Assembly: GCA_050699055.1 (NCBI GenBank)
Contig: JBOHCT010000033.1
Coordinates: forward strand, 1-26,820
From: JBOHCT01 sp050699055
GTDB lineage: Bacteria; Actinomycetota; Actinomycetes; Streptosporangiales; JBOHCT01
Length of the DNA stretch: 26,820 nt
Direction: 5' to 3'
The position numbers were made by a program, and so were the translations under genes. Under the pieces are notes generated by a model, which did not search any database, was not told where the DNA came from, and saw nothing but the letters and a program-made list of their open reading frames with translations. Each line of letters opens with the position of its first letter. Positions within the stretch are counted from its first letter, which is position 1. Positions 13,719 through 21,683 of this stretch are shown piece after piece.

Positions 13719-13782
13719 AGATCCGTTTCGAGTGTCGGAAGAGCGCCATAAACGGCCGATCTCGCGCCGCGGAAACGGATCT
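13719..13782. repeat. 11-base perfect inverted repeat after rplL
   Basis: AGATCCGTTTC (13719-13729) and GAAACGGATCT (13772-13782) are exact complements 42 bases apart. They begin 14 bases after the rplL stop and end 31 bases before the terminator hairpin. They could make a stable 3' end in the rplJL transcript, or be the ends of a small 64-bp palindromic element. No target duplication was found. Confidence 0.5.
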
Positions 13783-13812
13783 CGGTTCTCGGGAGGCCAG
13801 GACATGCCCCAC

Positions 13813-13840
13813 GGGGCGGTCACCATGCGGTGGCCGCCCC
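13813..13840 (+). terminator. intrinsic-type terminator after rplL
   Basis: GGGGCGGTCACC (13813-13824), loop ATGC, GGTGGCCGCCCC (13829-13840): a 12-pair stem with a single T-G pair and a four-base loop, followed by TTCCGTTCCGT rather than a clean T-run. It is the strongest hairpin in the gap and probably ends the rplJL transcript before the mce operon. Confidence 0.75.
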
Positions 13841-14213
13841 TTCCGTTCCGTACACCCGCTTCGCGAACTGTCCATAATCCCGGTTTGCGGTCCCGATGGG
13901 GAGGATCCCGCGTTTCGCGACCACAGATGCGGATCATGGGTGCAGGACTGGTACATAACGGGGGACTGGCGGGTCGGGGGCAACCCGAGGATTTTGGCCA
14001 GTCCTTTCGACCGACACGGGACGAGGTGGCGCGTTCCCGGGACGGCGAGGTTACGCGTCGGTACGGTGGGTGCCGCGTTGAGCCGCCCGCGTGACTTCGA
14101 GGCGGCTCGTTCGTTGATCCGAATGCCCTGTCAGCAGGAAGGGCCAGCAGGAAGGGCCATGCAGACACGCCGCGCGGTTCGCGGTGCGTCCGTACCCTGA
14201 CGGAAGGTGAGGA
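13841..14213 (+). promoter_or_regulatory. upstream control region of the mce operon
   Basis: No protein gene is supported. GGACTGG occurs at 13945-13951 and 13963-13969. The second copy, as GGACTGGC (13963-13970), pairs with GCCAGTCC (13997-14004), and CGGGT/ACCCG gives an inner stem. TTCGCGAA (13860-13867) is a small palindrome. A 13-base tandem duplication of CAGCAGGAAGGGC fills 14132-14157. No convincing -35/-10 pair was found, though the operon promoter should lie here. An ATG at 14159 opens a 13-codon frame that stops at 14200, 13 bases before mceG; whether it is translated is unknown. Confidence 0.45.
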
Positions 14214-15317
14214 GTGGGCGTCGAGATCCAGGTCGACGGCCTGACCAAGGCCTTCGGTCGTCAGGTCATCTGGGAGAACGTCTCCCTGACCCTGCCCGTA
14301 GGTGAGATCTCCGTGCTGCTCGGCCCGTCGGGCACGGGCAAGTCCGTCTTCCTGAAGACGCTGGTTGGCCTGCTCAAACCCAATGCGGGTCACATCTGGA
14401 TCGAGGGCAAGGATCTCCCTCGGCTGTCCGAGCGGGAGCTGTACGCGACGCGGAGGCTGTTCGGGGTGCTCTTCCAGGACGGCGCGCTCTTCGGCTCGAT
14501 GAATGTCTACGACAACATCGCGTTCCCGCTGCGGGAGCACACCCGCAAGCCCGAGTCCGAGGTCCGGCGCATCGTCCTCGAGAAGATGGAGATGGTCGGG
14601 CTGCTGGGCTCGGAAGGCAAGCTCCCCGGCGAGATCTCGGGCGGCATGCGCAAGCGTGCCGGGCTCGCCCGCGCGCTCGTCCTCGACCCGGAGATCGTGC
14701 TCTTCGACGAGCCCGACTCCGGCATCGACCCGGTACGCACCGCTTACCTCAACCAGCTGATCGTCGACCTCAACGCCGAGACCCAGGCCACGTTCCTCAT
14801 CGTCACCCACGACATCAACACCGCCCGCACCCTCCCCGACAACATCGGGCTGCTGTTCCGCAGGCACCTCGTGATGTTCGGGCCGCGGGAGATGCTGCTG
14901 TCGAGCACGGACCCCGCCGTGCGGCAGTTCATGAACGCCCGCAGGGAGGGGCCCATCGGCATGGCCGAGGAGAAGGACCAGGCCGAGCTCGCCGCAGAGG
15001 CGGACGCGGACGAAGGCAAGCCCCCGGAGCGGCTGTCGCCGATCCCGCCCCAGCTGACCCCCAGCGGCGGGCGGAGCCGCGTGAGCATGCGCCCGCCGGG
15101 TGCGTGGCTGCGCGCGCACGGCATCGAGCCGCCGCCTGGCTCGTTCGTCGACGACCAGGGCCACAACGTCCTCGAGGAGTACGGAAGCACCGGATACAAC
15201 GGCGCCGGGTACGGCCAGGACCGCGCCGACGGTTACCGTCACGACGGCGACGAAGGGCGTTCCGGCCGGCACGCCGCTGGAGGAAACCCGGGAGGAAACC
15301 CGGGAGGAATACTGTAG
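14214..15317 (+). CDS. mceG: Mce transporter ATPase MceG/MlaF type
   Basis: Cytoplasmic ABC ATPase that powers Mce lipid import with the two YrbE permeases. It has 367 residues. Walker A is GPSGTGKS (37-44), the Q-loop is at Gln88 (LFQDGALF), and the signature is ISGGMRKRAGLARAL (141-155). Walker B is IVLFDEPDSGIDPVR (161-175), where DEPDSGxDP is the mark of the MlaF/MceG/Mkl group, and the switch is His199. A long acidic, Pro/Gly-rich tail (250-367) is peculiar and ends in GGNPGGNPGG, coded by 12-base repeats. GTG 14214 follows GGTGAGGA. Its stop TAG shares its last base with the yrbEA GTG. Mycobacterial Mkl lies in the same rplL-rpoB interval. Confidence 0.93.
   Translation: MGVEIQVDGLTKAFGRQVIWENVSLTLPVGEISVLLGPSGTGKSVFLKTLVGLLKPNAGHIWIEGKDLPRLSERELYATRRLFGVLFQDGALFGSMNVYDNIAFPLREHTRKPESEVRRIVLEKMEMVGLLGSEGKLPGEISGGMRKRAGLARALVLDPEIVLFDEPDSGIDPVRTAYLNQLIVDLNAETQATFLIVTHDINTARTLPDNIGLLFRRHLVMFGPREMLLSSTDPAVRQFMNARREGPIGMAEEKDQAELAAEADADEGKPPERLSPIPPQLTPSGGRSRVSMRPPGAWLRAHGIEPPPGSFVDDQGHNVLEEYGSTGYNGAGYGQDRADGYRHDGDEGRSGRHAAGGNPGGNPGGIL
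15279..15310 (+). repeat. 12-base tandem repeat carrying Shine-Dalgarno motifs
   Basis: The unit GGAGGAAACCCG occurs at 15279-15290 and 15291-15302, and its first eight bases (GGAGGAAT) at 15303-15310. It codes for the NPGG repeat at the end of MceG, and the last copy supplies the ribosome-binding site of the next gene. Copy number may differ among strains. Confidence 0.8.
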
Positions 15318-16093
15318 TGGCCGCGAACCCCGTGAACGCCGTGCTGCAGCAGTCGGGCAGCTTCTTCGCGATGTCGCTCGACACGTTCCGCATGACGGCC
15401 CGCAGGCCGTTCCAGTGGCGGGAGATGCTGCAGCAGGCGTGGTTCGTCGCGAGCGTCACGATCCTGCCTACGGCCCTCGTGTCCATCCCGTTCGGCGCGG
15501 TCATCGCGTTTCAGGTCGGCAAGCTCGTCAGCCAGCTCGGTGCGCAGTCGTTCATCGGCTCGGCGGCCGTCCTCGCGGTGGTCCGTGAGGCGTCCCCGAT
15601 CGTGACCGCGCTCCTCATCGCCGGCGCCGGCGGCTCGGCGATCTGCGCCGACCTCGGGGCCCGCACGATCCGCGAGGAGATCGACGCGATGGAGGTGCTC
15701 GGCATCAGCCCCATCCAGCGTCTCGTCGTCCCCCGGGTCCTCGCGACGATGATCGTCGCGGTCTTCCTGAACGGCCTCGTCTCGGTCGTCGGCGTCGCGG
15801 GCGGATACGTCTTCAACGTCCTGCTGCAGGGCGGGACGCCCGGCGCCTACATCGACTCGTTCACGGCGTTCGCCCAGCTTCCCGACCTGTGGGCCGGCGA
15901 GGTGAAGGCCCTCATCTTCGGCGCGATCGCCGCCCTCGTGGCCTCCTACAAAGGGCTCAACGCGGGCGGCGGACCCAAGGGCGTGGGCGACGCGGTCAAC
16001 CAGTCCGTCGTGATCACGTTCATGCTGCTGTTCTTCACCAACTTCATCCTCACCGCCGTGTACTTCCAAGTCGTCCCGCAGAAGGGGGCCTGA
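15317..16093 (+). CDS. yrbEA: YrbE/MlaE-family permease, first subunit
   Basis: A 258-residue membrane permease, one of two that form the Mce importer channel. About five to six hydrophobic stretches are visible (near 45-66, 82-106, 138-172, 196-212, 231-253). The coupling helix motif EEIDAMEVLGISPIQRL (120-136), typical of MlaE, contacts the ATPase. The N-terminal amphipathic helix reads FRMTARRPFQWREMLQQAWF. The GTG at 15317 overlaps the mceG stop by one base and has GGAGGA 7-8 bases upstream; longer in-frame starts would overlap mceG for over 200 bases. Its TGA overlaps the next ATG. Confidence 0.93.
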   Translation: MAANPVNAVLQQSGSFFAMSLDTFRMTARRPFQWREMLQQAWFVASVTILPTALVSIPFGAVIAFQVGKLVSQLGAQSFIGSAAVLAVVREASPIVTALLIAGAGGSAICADLGARTIREEIDAMEVLGISPIQRLVVPRVLATMIVAVFLNGLVSVVGVAGGYVFNVLLQGGTPGAYIDSFTAFAQLPDLWAGEVKALIFGAIAALVASYKGLNAGGGPKGVGDAVNQSVVITFMLLFFTNFILTAVYFQVVPQKGA

Positions 16094-16965
16094 TGGCGCT
16101 CTCCGACGCGGTCCGGTCCTCGTTCCTGCGGACGCCCGCCCGCGCGCTGTCGCGGCTCGTCGCCCGCCCCGCACGGGCGCTCGACGACCTCGGCGGACAG
16201 ATGGCGTTCTACGGGCGGACGTTCGGCTGGATGTACCGCGTCGTCTTCCGCTACAAGAAGGAGATCGTGCGCCTGCTCGCCGAGGTGAGCCTCGGCACAG
16301 GCGGCCTCGCGGTGGTCGGCGGCACGGTGGTGATCGTCGGCTTCCTCACCTTCTTCACCGGCACCGAGGTCGGCCTGCAGGGCTTCAAGGCGCTCAGCCA
16401 GATCGGCACGTCCGCCTTCGCGGGTTTCGTCTCCGCGTACTTCAACACCCGCGAGATCTCCCCGCTCGTGGCCGCGATCGCCCTGTCGGCGACGGTCGGC
16501 TGCGGCTTCACCGCGCAGCTCGGCGCGATGCGAATCAACGAGGAGGTCGACGCGCTCGAGGTGATGGCCGTACCCTCGCTGCCTTTCCTTGTGACCACGC
16601 GCATCATCGCGGGCTTCATCGCGATCATCCCGCTGTACATCGTGGGGTTGCTGTCGTCGTACCTCGCGACCCGGCTGATCGTCACGTTCTACTTCGGCCA
16701 GTCCGTCGGCACCTACGACCACTATTTCCACTTCTTCCTGATGCCCCACGACGTCTTGTGGTCGTTCGGCAAGGCGTTGATCTTCGCGTTGATCGTCATG
16801 CTGGTCCACTGCTACTACGGCTACCACGCGAGCGGCGGCCCGGCCGGCGTCGGCACCGCGGTCGGGCGGGCCGTACGGACGGCGATCGTGGCCGTCAACA
16901 TCGTCGACCTCTTCGTGAGCCTCGCCATCTGGGGCCCGACGACGACGGTGAGGATCGCGGGGTGA
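16093..16965 (+). CDS. yrbEB: YrbE/MlaE-family permease, second subunit
   Basis: A 290-residue partner permease. It has a longer N-terminal part with basic residues (RLVARPARAL) and then FYGRTFGWMYRVVFRYKKEIVRLLAE, the usual YrbEB opening. The coupling motif NEEVDALEVMAVPSLPFLVTT starts at 149. Hydrophobic segments lie near 63-88, 105-135, 165-190, 225-242 and 262-281. The start ATG overlaps the upstream stop (TGATG). mceA starts 5 bases after its stop. Confidence 0.93.
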   Translation: MALSDAVRSSFLRTPARALSRLVARPARALDDLGGQMAFYGRTFGWMYRVVFRYKKEIVRLLAEVSLGTGGLAVVGGTVVIVGFLTFFTGTEVGLQGFKALSQIGTSAFAGFVSAYFNTREISPLVAAIALSATVGCGFTAQLGAMRINEEVDALEVMAVPSLPFLVTTRIIAGFIAIIPLYIVGLLSSYLATRLIVTFYFGQSVGTYDHYFHFFLMPHDVLWSFGKALIFALIVMLVHCYYGYHASGGPAGVGTAVGRAVRTAIVAVNIVDLFVSLAIWGPTTTVRIAG

Positions 16966-16970
16966 TGTGA

Positions 16971-18359
16971 GTGTTCGCTCTCGTCGCGCCGCCGGTCTCC
17001 CGGACGTTCGTCGCGCGGACCAAGTACAAGCTGTACGGCATTGTCTTCCTGGTGATCTGCGCCCTGTTCCTCGCGCTCACCGTCGCCGTCTACAACAAGG
17101 CTTTCAAGACCACCGTTCCTGTCACCCTCAAGGCCGACAGGGCCGGGCTGCAGCTGCTTCCGGACGCCGACGTCAAGGTGCGCGGGCTCATCGTCGGCGA
17201 CGTCAGCAAGATCACGACGAACGGCGAGGTCGCGACGATCTCGCTCGCCCTCGACCCGAGCAAGGTCGGCCTCATCCCGGCGAACATCAAGGCCCGCCTC
17301 CTGCCCAAGACCTTGTTCGGCCAGAAGTACGTCGATCTCGTCGTACCGAAGCATCCCGTGGCCCAGCATATCGAGGCCGGGGACGTGATCCCGCAGGACC
17401 GCAGCGAGACCGCGATCGAGCTCGGCAAGGTCTTCGACAACGTCCTCCCGCTGCTGCGCACACTGAACCCGCGGCAGCTCAACGAGACCCTGCACGCGAT
17501 GGTCGTGGCCCTGCGCGGCAGGGGTGACGAGATCGGCGCGAACCTCGTCGGGCTCGACCGTTATCTCCGGACCGTCAACCCGCACCTGCCGACGCTGAAG
17601 CGCGACATCTCCCTGCTCGCCGACTTCGCGGAGACGTACCAGCAGGCCGCGCCGGACCTGCTGCGGGTGCTGCGCAACCTGACCTTCTCCAGCCACACGG
17701 TGGTCGACGAGCGGCAGACGCTGGACGCGTTCCTCGGTGACGTGACGAGGCTCGCCGACACCGGCAGGGGCGTGCTGGCGGAGAACGCCGATCAGCTGAT
17801 CAGGGTCAACTCGGTGTACCGCCCCTCGCTGCGGCTCCTGGCCGACTACTCACCGGAGTACCCCTGCCTCACCGCCGGGCTGGCCGAGCTCGAGCCCAGG
17901 CTGGAGAAGGCATTCGGGGGCAACCAGCCAGCCCTGCACATCACCCTCGAGCTGGAGAAACCGCGCGCGCCTTACCATTACCCGGCCGATCTCCCGCAGT
18001 GGAACGACCATCGCGGGCCGCGGTGCTACGGCCTGCCCAACCCTTCTGTGCCGTTCCCCGCGCCGCAGAACCGACAGCCGAGGGACGGCACCGAGGACGA
18101 CGCTTGGGCGCAGGGGCTGCGGCAGTACGGTGCCGCCCACGGTGCCTCCCAGGGGGCCGCCCAGGGTGCGTCGCTCGGTCGGCCGTTGTCCGACGCGCTC
18201 GTCAGCCCCTCGATGGGCTACGCGGGCACAAAGGGTGAGCAGCGGCTCATCAACCACATCGTGGGTCCGGCCATGGGGACCCCGCCCGACCGGGTGCCCG
18301 ACGTCGCCGACCTGCTTTTCGGCCCGATGGCGCGTGGCACGGTGGTGAACGTCAGATGA
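16971..18359 (+). CDS. mceA: Mce family protein MceA
   Basis: First of six MCE subunits that assemble outside the membrane into a lipid-carrying tube. It has 462 residues: a short cytoplasmic start, one transmembrane anchor (about 21-41, LYGIVFLVICALFLALTVAV), then the MCE/MlaD beta-barrel domain at 45-127 (VTLKADRAGLQLLPDADVKV, RGLIVGDVSKI, LFGQKYVDLVVP). A helical region (about 140-290) and a C-terminal Ala/Gln/Gly-rich tail follow. Cysteines in YPCLTAGLAELEPRL match the family's conserved C-terminal block. The GTG at 16971 is the first start after yrbEB. It ends with ATGA, overlapping mceB by four bases. Confidence 0.92.
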   Translation: MFALVAPPVSRTFVARTKYKLYGIVFLVICALFLALTVAVYNKAFKTTVPVTLKADRAGLQLLPDADVKVRGLIVGDVSKITTNGEVATISLALDPSKVGLIPANIKARLLPKTLFGQKYVDLVVPKHPVAQHIEAGDVIPQDRSETAIELGKVFDNVLPLLRTLNPRQLNETLHAMVVALRGRGDEIGANLVGLDRYLRTVNPHLPTLKRDISLLADFAETYQQAAPDLLRVLRNLTFSSHTVVDERQTLDAFLGDVTRLADTGRGVLAENADQLIRVNSVYRPSLRLLADYSPEYPCLTAGLAELEPRLEKAFGGNQPALHITLELEKPRAPYHYPADLPQWNDHRGPRCYGLPNPSVPFPAPQNRQPRDGTEDDAWAQGLRQYGAAHGASQGAAQGASLGRPLSDALVSPSMGYAGTKGEQRLINHIVGPAMGTPPDRVPDVADLLFGPMARGTVVNVR

Positions 18360-19381
18360 GGACCGCCTCCGCCGCCATCAAGCTCGCGATCTTCGCGATC
18401 TGCACGGCCGCCGCGACCGGCCTGCTCGCGATGACGATCGGAAACGTCAGGTTCAATGACACCGCGAGCTACCACGCGATCTTCAGCGACGTCTCCGGCC
18501 TGCAGTCCGGCGACGGTGTCCGGGTCGCGGGCGTGCGGGTCGGCCAGGTCGAGGACACCCGGGTCGTCGGCCACGACAAGGCCGAGGTGACCTTCTCCGT
18601 CGTACGCTCCCGCCCGCTGTCGACGAGCACCCGCGCCTTCGTGAGGTACAAGAACCTCGTCGGCCAGCGCTATCTGGCTCTCCAGGAGGGGCCTGGCGGC
18701 GGCCAGACGCTGGCGCACGGCGGCACCATCCCGGTGGCCAACACCCACCCCGCGCTCGACCTGACCGTGTTGTTCAACGGCTTTCGGCCGCTTTTCAAGG
18801 CGCTGTCACCGAAGCAGGTCAACAAGCTGGCCTACGAGATCATCAAGGTGCTGCAGGGAGAGAGCGGAACCGTCAACAGCCTGCTCGCACAGACGGCGTC
18901 GCTCACCAACACGCTCGCCGACCGCGATCACGTCATCGGCGAACTGATCGACAACCTGAACGCCGTCCTCGCGACCCTCGACAAGCGTGACACGAAGCTG
19001 TCGCAGCTCATCCTCCAGCTGCAGCGGTTCGTGAGCGGCCTCGCCGCGGACCGCCACGCGATCGGCGCCTCGCTCGAGAACATCAACGAGCTCACCATCA
19101 CCACCGCGGATCTGCTGCACGACGCCCGCCCGTCGCTGAAGGGAGACATCCACCAACTCGGCAGGCTGTCGAAGAACCTGGACAAGCCGAAGAACAAGAA
19201 GATCGTCAATGACTACCTGCGACGCCTTCCGCACAAGGTGAACGAGATCAACCGCTCGGCGTCGTACGGCTCGTGGTTCAACTTCTACCTCTGCAGCCTC
19301 GACGCCATGGTCTCGCTGGGCGGTGGCAAGCCGATCCGTACCCCGGAGGTCCACAACGAGACGGCTCGGTGCAACCCATGA
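18356..19381 (+). CDS. mceB: Mce family protein MceB
   Basis: A 341-residue MCE subunit. The anchor lies at about 7-28 (AIKLAIFAICTAAATGLLAM). The MCE domain at 36-112 shows AIFSDVSGLQSGDGVRVAGV, RVGQVEDTRV and NLVGQRYLALQ. A long helical region (130-290) follows with repeated hydrophobic/charged patterns that would form the channel of the hexamer: TNTLADRDHVIGELIDNLN, LDKRDTKLSQLILQLQ, FVSGLAADRHAIGASLENIN. The C-terminal block SYGSWFNFYLCSLDA is typical of MceB. The ATG overlaps the mceA stop and its own stop overlaps the mceC ATG (ATGA, 19378-19381). Confidence 0.92.
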   Translation: MRTASAAIKLAIFAICTAAATGLLAMTIGNVRFNDTASYHAIFSDVSGLQSGDGVRVAGVRVGQVEDTRVVGHDKAEVTFSVVRSRPLSTSTRAFVRYKNLVGQRYLALQEGPGGGQTLAHGGTIPVANTHPALDLTVLFNGFRPLFKALSPKQVNKLAYEIIKVLQGESGTVNSLLAQTASLTNTLADRDHVIGELIDNLNAVLATLDKRDTKLSQLILQLQRFVSGLAADRHAIGASLENINELTITTADLLHDARPSLKGDIHQLGRLSKNLDKPKNKKIVNDYLRRLPHKVNEINRSASYGSWFNFYLCSLDAMVSLGGGKPIRTPEVHNETARCNP

Positions 19382-20355
19382 GGCGTCCGTTCCGAGAGAT
19401 GAACCCGATACCGATCGGCGCGATCGGGCTGGCGGTCGGCGTCATCGTGCTCGTGCTCGCGTTCAACGTGCAGCGGCTGCCGGTCATCGGCGGAACCGTC
19501 TATCACGCGGCGTTTCACGACGCCGCGGGCCTCGCGCCGGGCGATGACGTCAGGATCGCGGGGGTCAAGGTCGGCAAGGTCGACTCCGTCGAGCTCGCGG
19601 GTTCGCACGTCGCGGTGGACTTCCGCGTCGACTCCGGCACCTACGTCGGCGACCAGAGCGACGCCGCGATCAAGATCGCGACTGTGCTCGGCGCGAAGTA
19701 TCTCGCCCTCCAGCCCAAGGGGGAGCGGCAGCTGCCGGCAGGGGACAAGATCCCGCTCTCTCGCACGACCTCGCCGTACGACGTCATGGAGGCCCTCCAG
19801 GGGCTCACGCACACGGTGGAGGGGATCGACACCAAGCGGCTCGCGAAGGCGTTCGACACCCTGTCCTCGACGTTCCGCGACACCCCGCCCGAGGTACGCG
19901 CCTCGCTGCGCGGGCTCACCAGGCTGTCGCAGACGATCGCCTCCCGGGACCAGAAGCTGCACGAGCTGCTGGATCACGCCCACGCCGTCACCCAGGTGCT
20001 CGCCGACCGCAACCAGGCGTTCACCAAGCTCCTCGCCGACGGCAACAAGCTGTTGAAGATGGTGGAGCGGCGCCGCGCGGTCATCCACCAGCTGCTCATC
20101 CACACCGTCCGCCTGTCGCAGCAGCTCGTCGGGCTTGTGCAGGACAACCAGCAGCAGCTCGCGCCCGCGCTGCGCCGGCTCGACGACGTGGTCCATGTGC
20201 TCCTGAAGAACCAGCGCAACCTGCAGCGGAGCATCCGGCTGCTGGCGCCGTTCGTACGGGAGTTCACCGACACCCTGGGCAACGGGCGGTGGTTCGACAA
20301 CTACATCCAGAACCTCGTCCCGCTGCCCGCCTCCGTCAAGTCTCCGAGGAACTGA
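19378..20355 (+). CDS. mceC: Mce family protein MceC
   Basis: A 325-residue MCE subunit. The anchor lies at about 11-29 (IPIGAIGLAVGVIVLVLAF). The MCE domain at 39-115 shows AAFHDAAGLAPGDDVRIAGV, KVGKVDSVEL and VLGAKYLALQPKG. The helical part (about 130-300) carries SQTIASRDQKLHELLDHA and TQVLADRNQAFTKLLADGN, the family pattern, and GRWFDNYIQNLVP near the end. ATG 19378 is preferred to an earlier in-frame GTG at 19273, which would lie inside mceB. mceD starts two bases after its stop. Confidence 0.92.
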   Translation: MRRPFREMNPIPIGAIGLAVGVIVLVLAFNVQRLPVIGGTVYHAAFHDAAGLAPGDDVRIAGVKVGKVDSVELAGSHVAVDFRVDSGTYVGDQSDAAIKIATVLGAKYLALQPKGERQLPAGDKIPLSRTTSPYDVMEALQGLTHTVEGIDTKRLAKAFDTLSSTFRDTPPEVRASLRGLTRLSQTIASRDQKLHELLDHAHAVTQVLADRNQAFTKLLADGNKLLKMVERRRAVIHQLLIHTVRLSQQLVGLVQDNQQQLAPALRRLDDVVHVLLKNQRNLQRSIRLLAPFVREFTDTLGNGRWFDNYIQNLVPLPASVKSPRN

Positions 20356-20357
20356 CC

Positions 20358-21683
20358 GTGCGCCCCCCGTCCTCACTGGTCCTGCGCATCGGAGCCGCCA
20401 TCGTCGCCGCGGCCCTGTTCGCCGGCGCTGCCGGGGTGTTCTGGCCCCGCAACCACGATGTCCACGTCACCGCGTACTTCCCGCAGACCATCGGGCTGTA
20501 CAAGGGCTCCGACGTGCGCGTGCTCGGGATCAAGATCGGCAAGGTGACGGACATCAAGCCCCAGGGCACCTCGGTGCGCGTCGACATGGCCTATGACGCC
20601 GACCGTAAGGTGCCGTCCGACGCGAAGGCCGTCATCATCGCGCCCGCGATCGTGAGCGACCGGTACGTACAGCTGGCTCCCGCCTACACCGGCGGCCCGG
20701 TCATGCGGGACGGCACCACGATCCCGCTGGCGCGTACGGCCACCCCCGTCGAGCTGGACCAGATCTACGGCGCGCTCAACCAGCTGGATGTCGCTCTCGG
20801 GCCGAAAGGCGCGAACAAGAACGGCTCGCTGTCCCGCCTCCTGCGGGTCTCCGCCGCCAACCTCAAGGGGCAGGGCGACGACGTCCACACCACGGTGAAA
20901 AACCTGTCCAAAGCCACGACCACCCTCGCCAAGGGGCGTAAGAACCTGTTCGGCACCGTGCGCAACCTGGAGACGTTCACCCGTGCGCTGGCGAACAGCG
21001 ACGATCAGGTCGCGGCCTTCAACGACAACCTTTCCCAGGTGTCCAGGCAGCTCGACGGGGAGCGGCAGGAACTCGCTGCCGCGCTCAAGAACCTCGCCGT
21101 CGCACTCAAGCGGGTCGAGCGCTTCGTACGGGAGAACAGAGGCGAGCTGTCGCACAACGTGAAGGACCTGGCCAAGATCACGAAGGTCCTGGTGAAGGAG
21201 AAGAAGGCGCTCGCCAGCTTCGTGACGACCGCGCCCGTCGCCCTGTCCAATCTCCAGCACACCTATAACCCGCTGACCGGCACGCTCGACGCAAGGGCCG
21301 ACTTCCAGCAGACCCAGAATCCGACGATGTACCTCTGCTCGCTCTTGTACTCGCTGGGGGAGCCGCCCAAGCAGTGTGAGAGCCTGCTCGCTCCGCTCAA
21401 GCTGCTCAAGGTGAAGAACGGGGGACTGCCGGGCGGGCTGGATCTCTCGTGGCTGACGGAGCTGAGCCGTGGGCTCAGCCAGCCGCGCGGTGGAGGACAG
21501 CAGGGCGGGGGACAGCGGCAGTCCGCACAGCTGTCGTCGGGAGCGTCAGCGACGTCCTCCAAAGCCCCAATGGTCGCGAAGGGCTCCGGGGCTTCAGGGT
21601 CCTCGCCGAGGCGCTCGCTGCCACCGGGCACCGACCCCGACCCGACCCTGGGTGGGATCCTCCCCGGAGGTGGCGGGCCGTGA
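20358..21683 (+). CDS. mceD: Mce family protein MceD
   Basis: A 441-residue MCE subunit. The anchor lies at about 8-28 (VLRIGAAIVAAALFAGAAGV). The MCE domain at 35-112 shows TAYFPQTIGLYKGSDVRVLG, IKIGKVTDIKPQG and IVSDRYVQLAP. The helical part (about 135-320) includes LANSDDQVAAFNDNLSQVSR, then TYNPLTGTLDARADFQQTQN and the Cys-containing MYLCSLLYSLGEPPKQCESL typical of MceD. A Gly/Gln/Ser-rich tail follows (about 375-441). GTG 20358 has GAGGA 7 bases upstream. The GTGA overlap at 21680-21683 links it to mceE. Confidence 0.92.
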   Translation: MRPPSSLVLRIGAAIVAAALFAGAAGVFWPRNHDVHVTAYFPQTIGLYKGSDVRVLGIKIGKVTDIKPQGTSVRVDMAYDADRKVPSDAKAVIIAPAIVSDRYVQLAPAYTGGPVMRDGTTIPLARTATPVELDQIYGALNQLDVALGPKGANKNGSLSRLLRVSAANLKGQGDDVHTTVKNLSKATTTLAKGRKNLFGTVRNLETFTRALANSDDQVAAFNDNLSQVSRQLDGERQELAAALKNLAVALKRVERFVRENRGELSHNVKDLAKITKVLVKEKKALASFVTTAPVALSNLQHTYNPLTGTLDARADFQQTQNPTMYLCSLLYSLGEPPKQCESLLAPLKLLKVKNGGLPGGLDLSWLTELSRGLSQPRGGGQQGGGQRQSAQLSSGASATSSKAPMVAKGSGASGSSPRRSLPPGTDPDPTLGGILPGGGGP

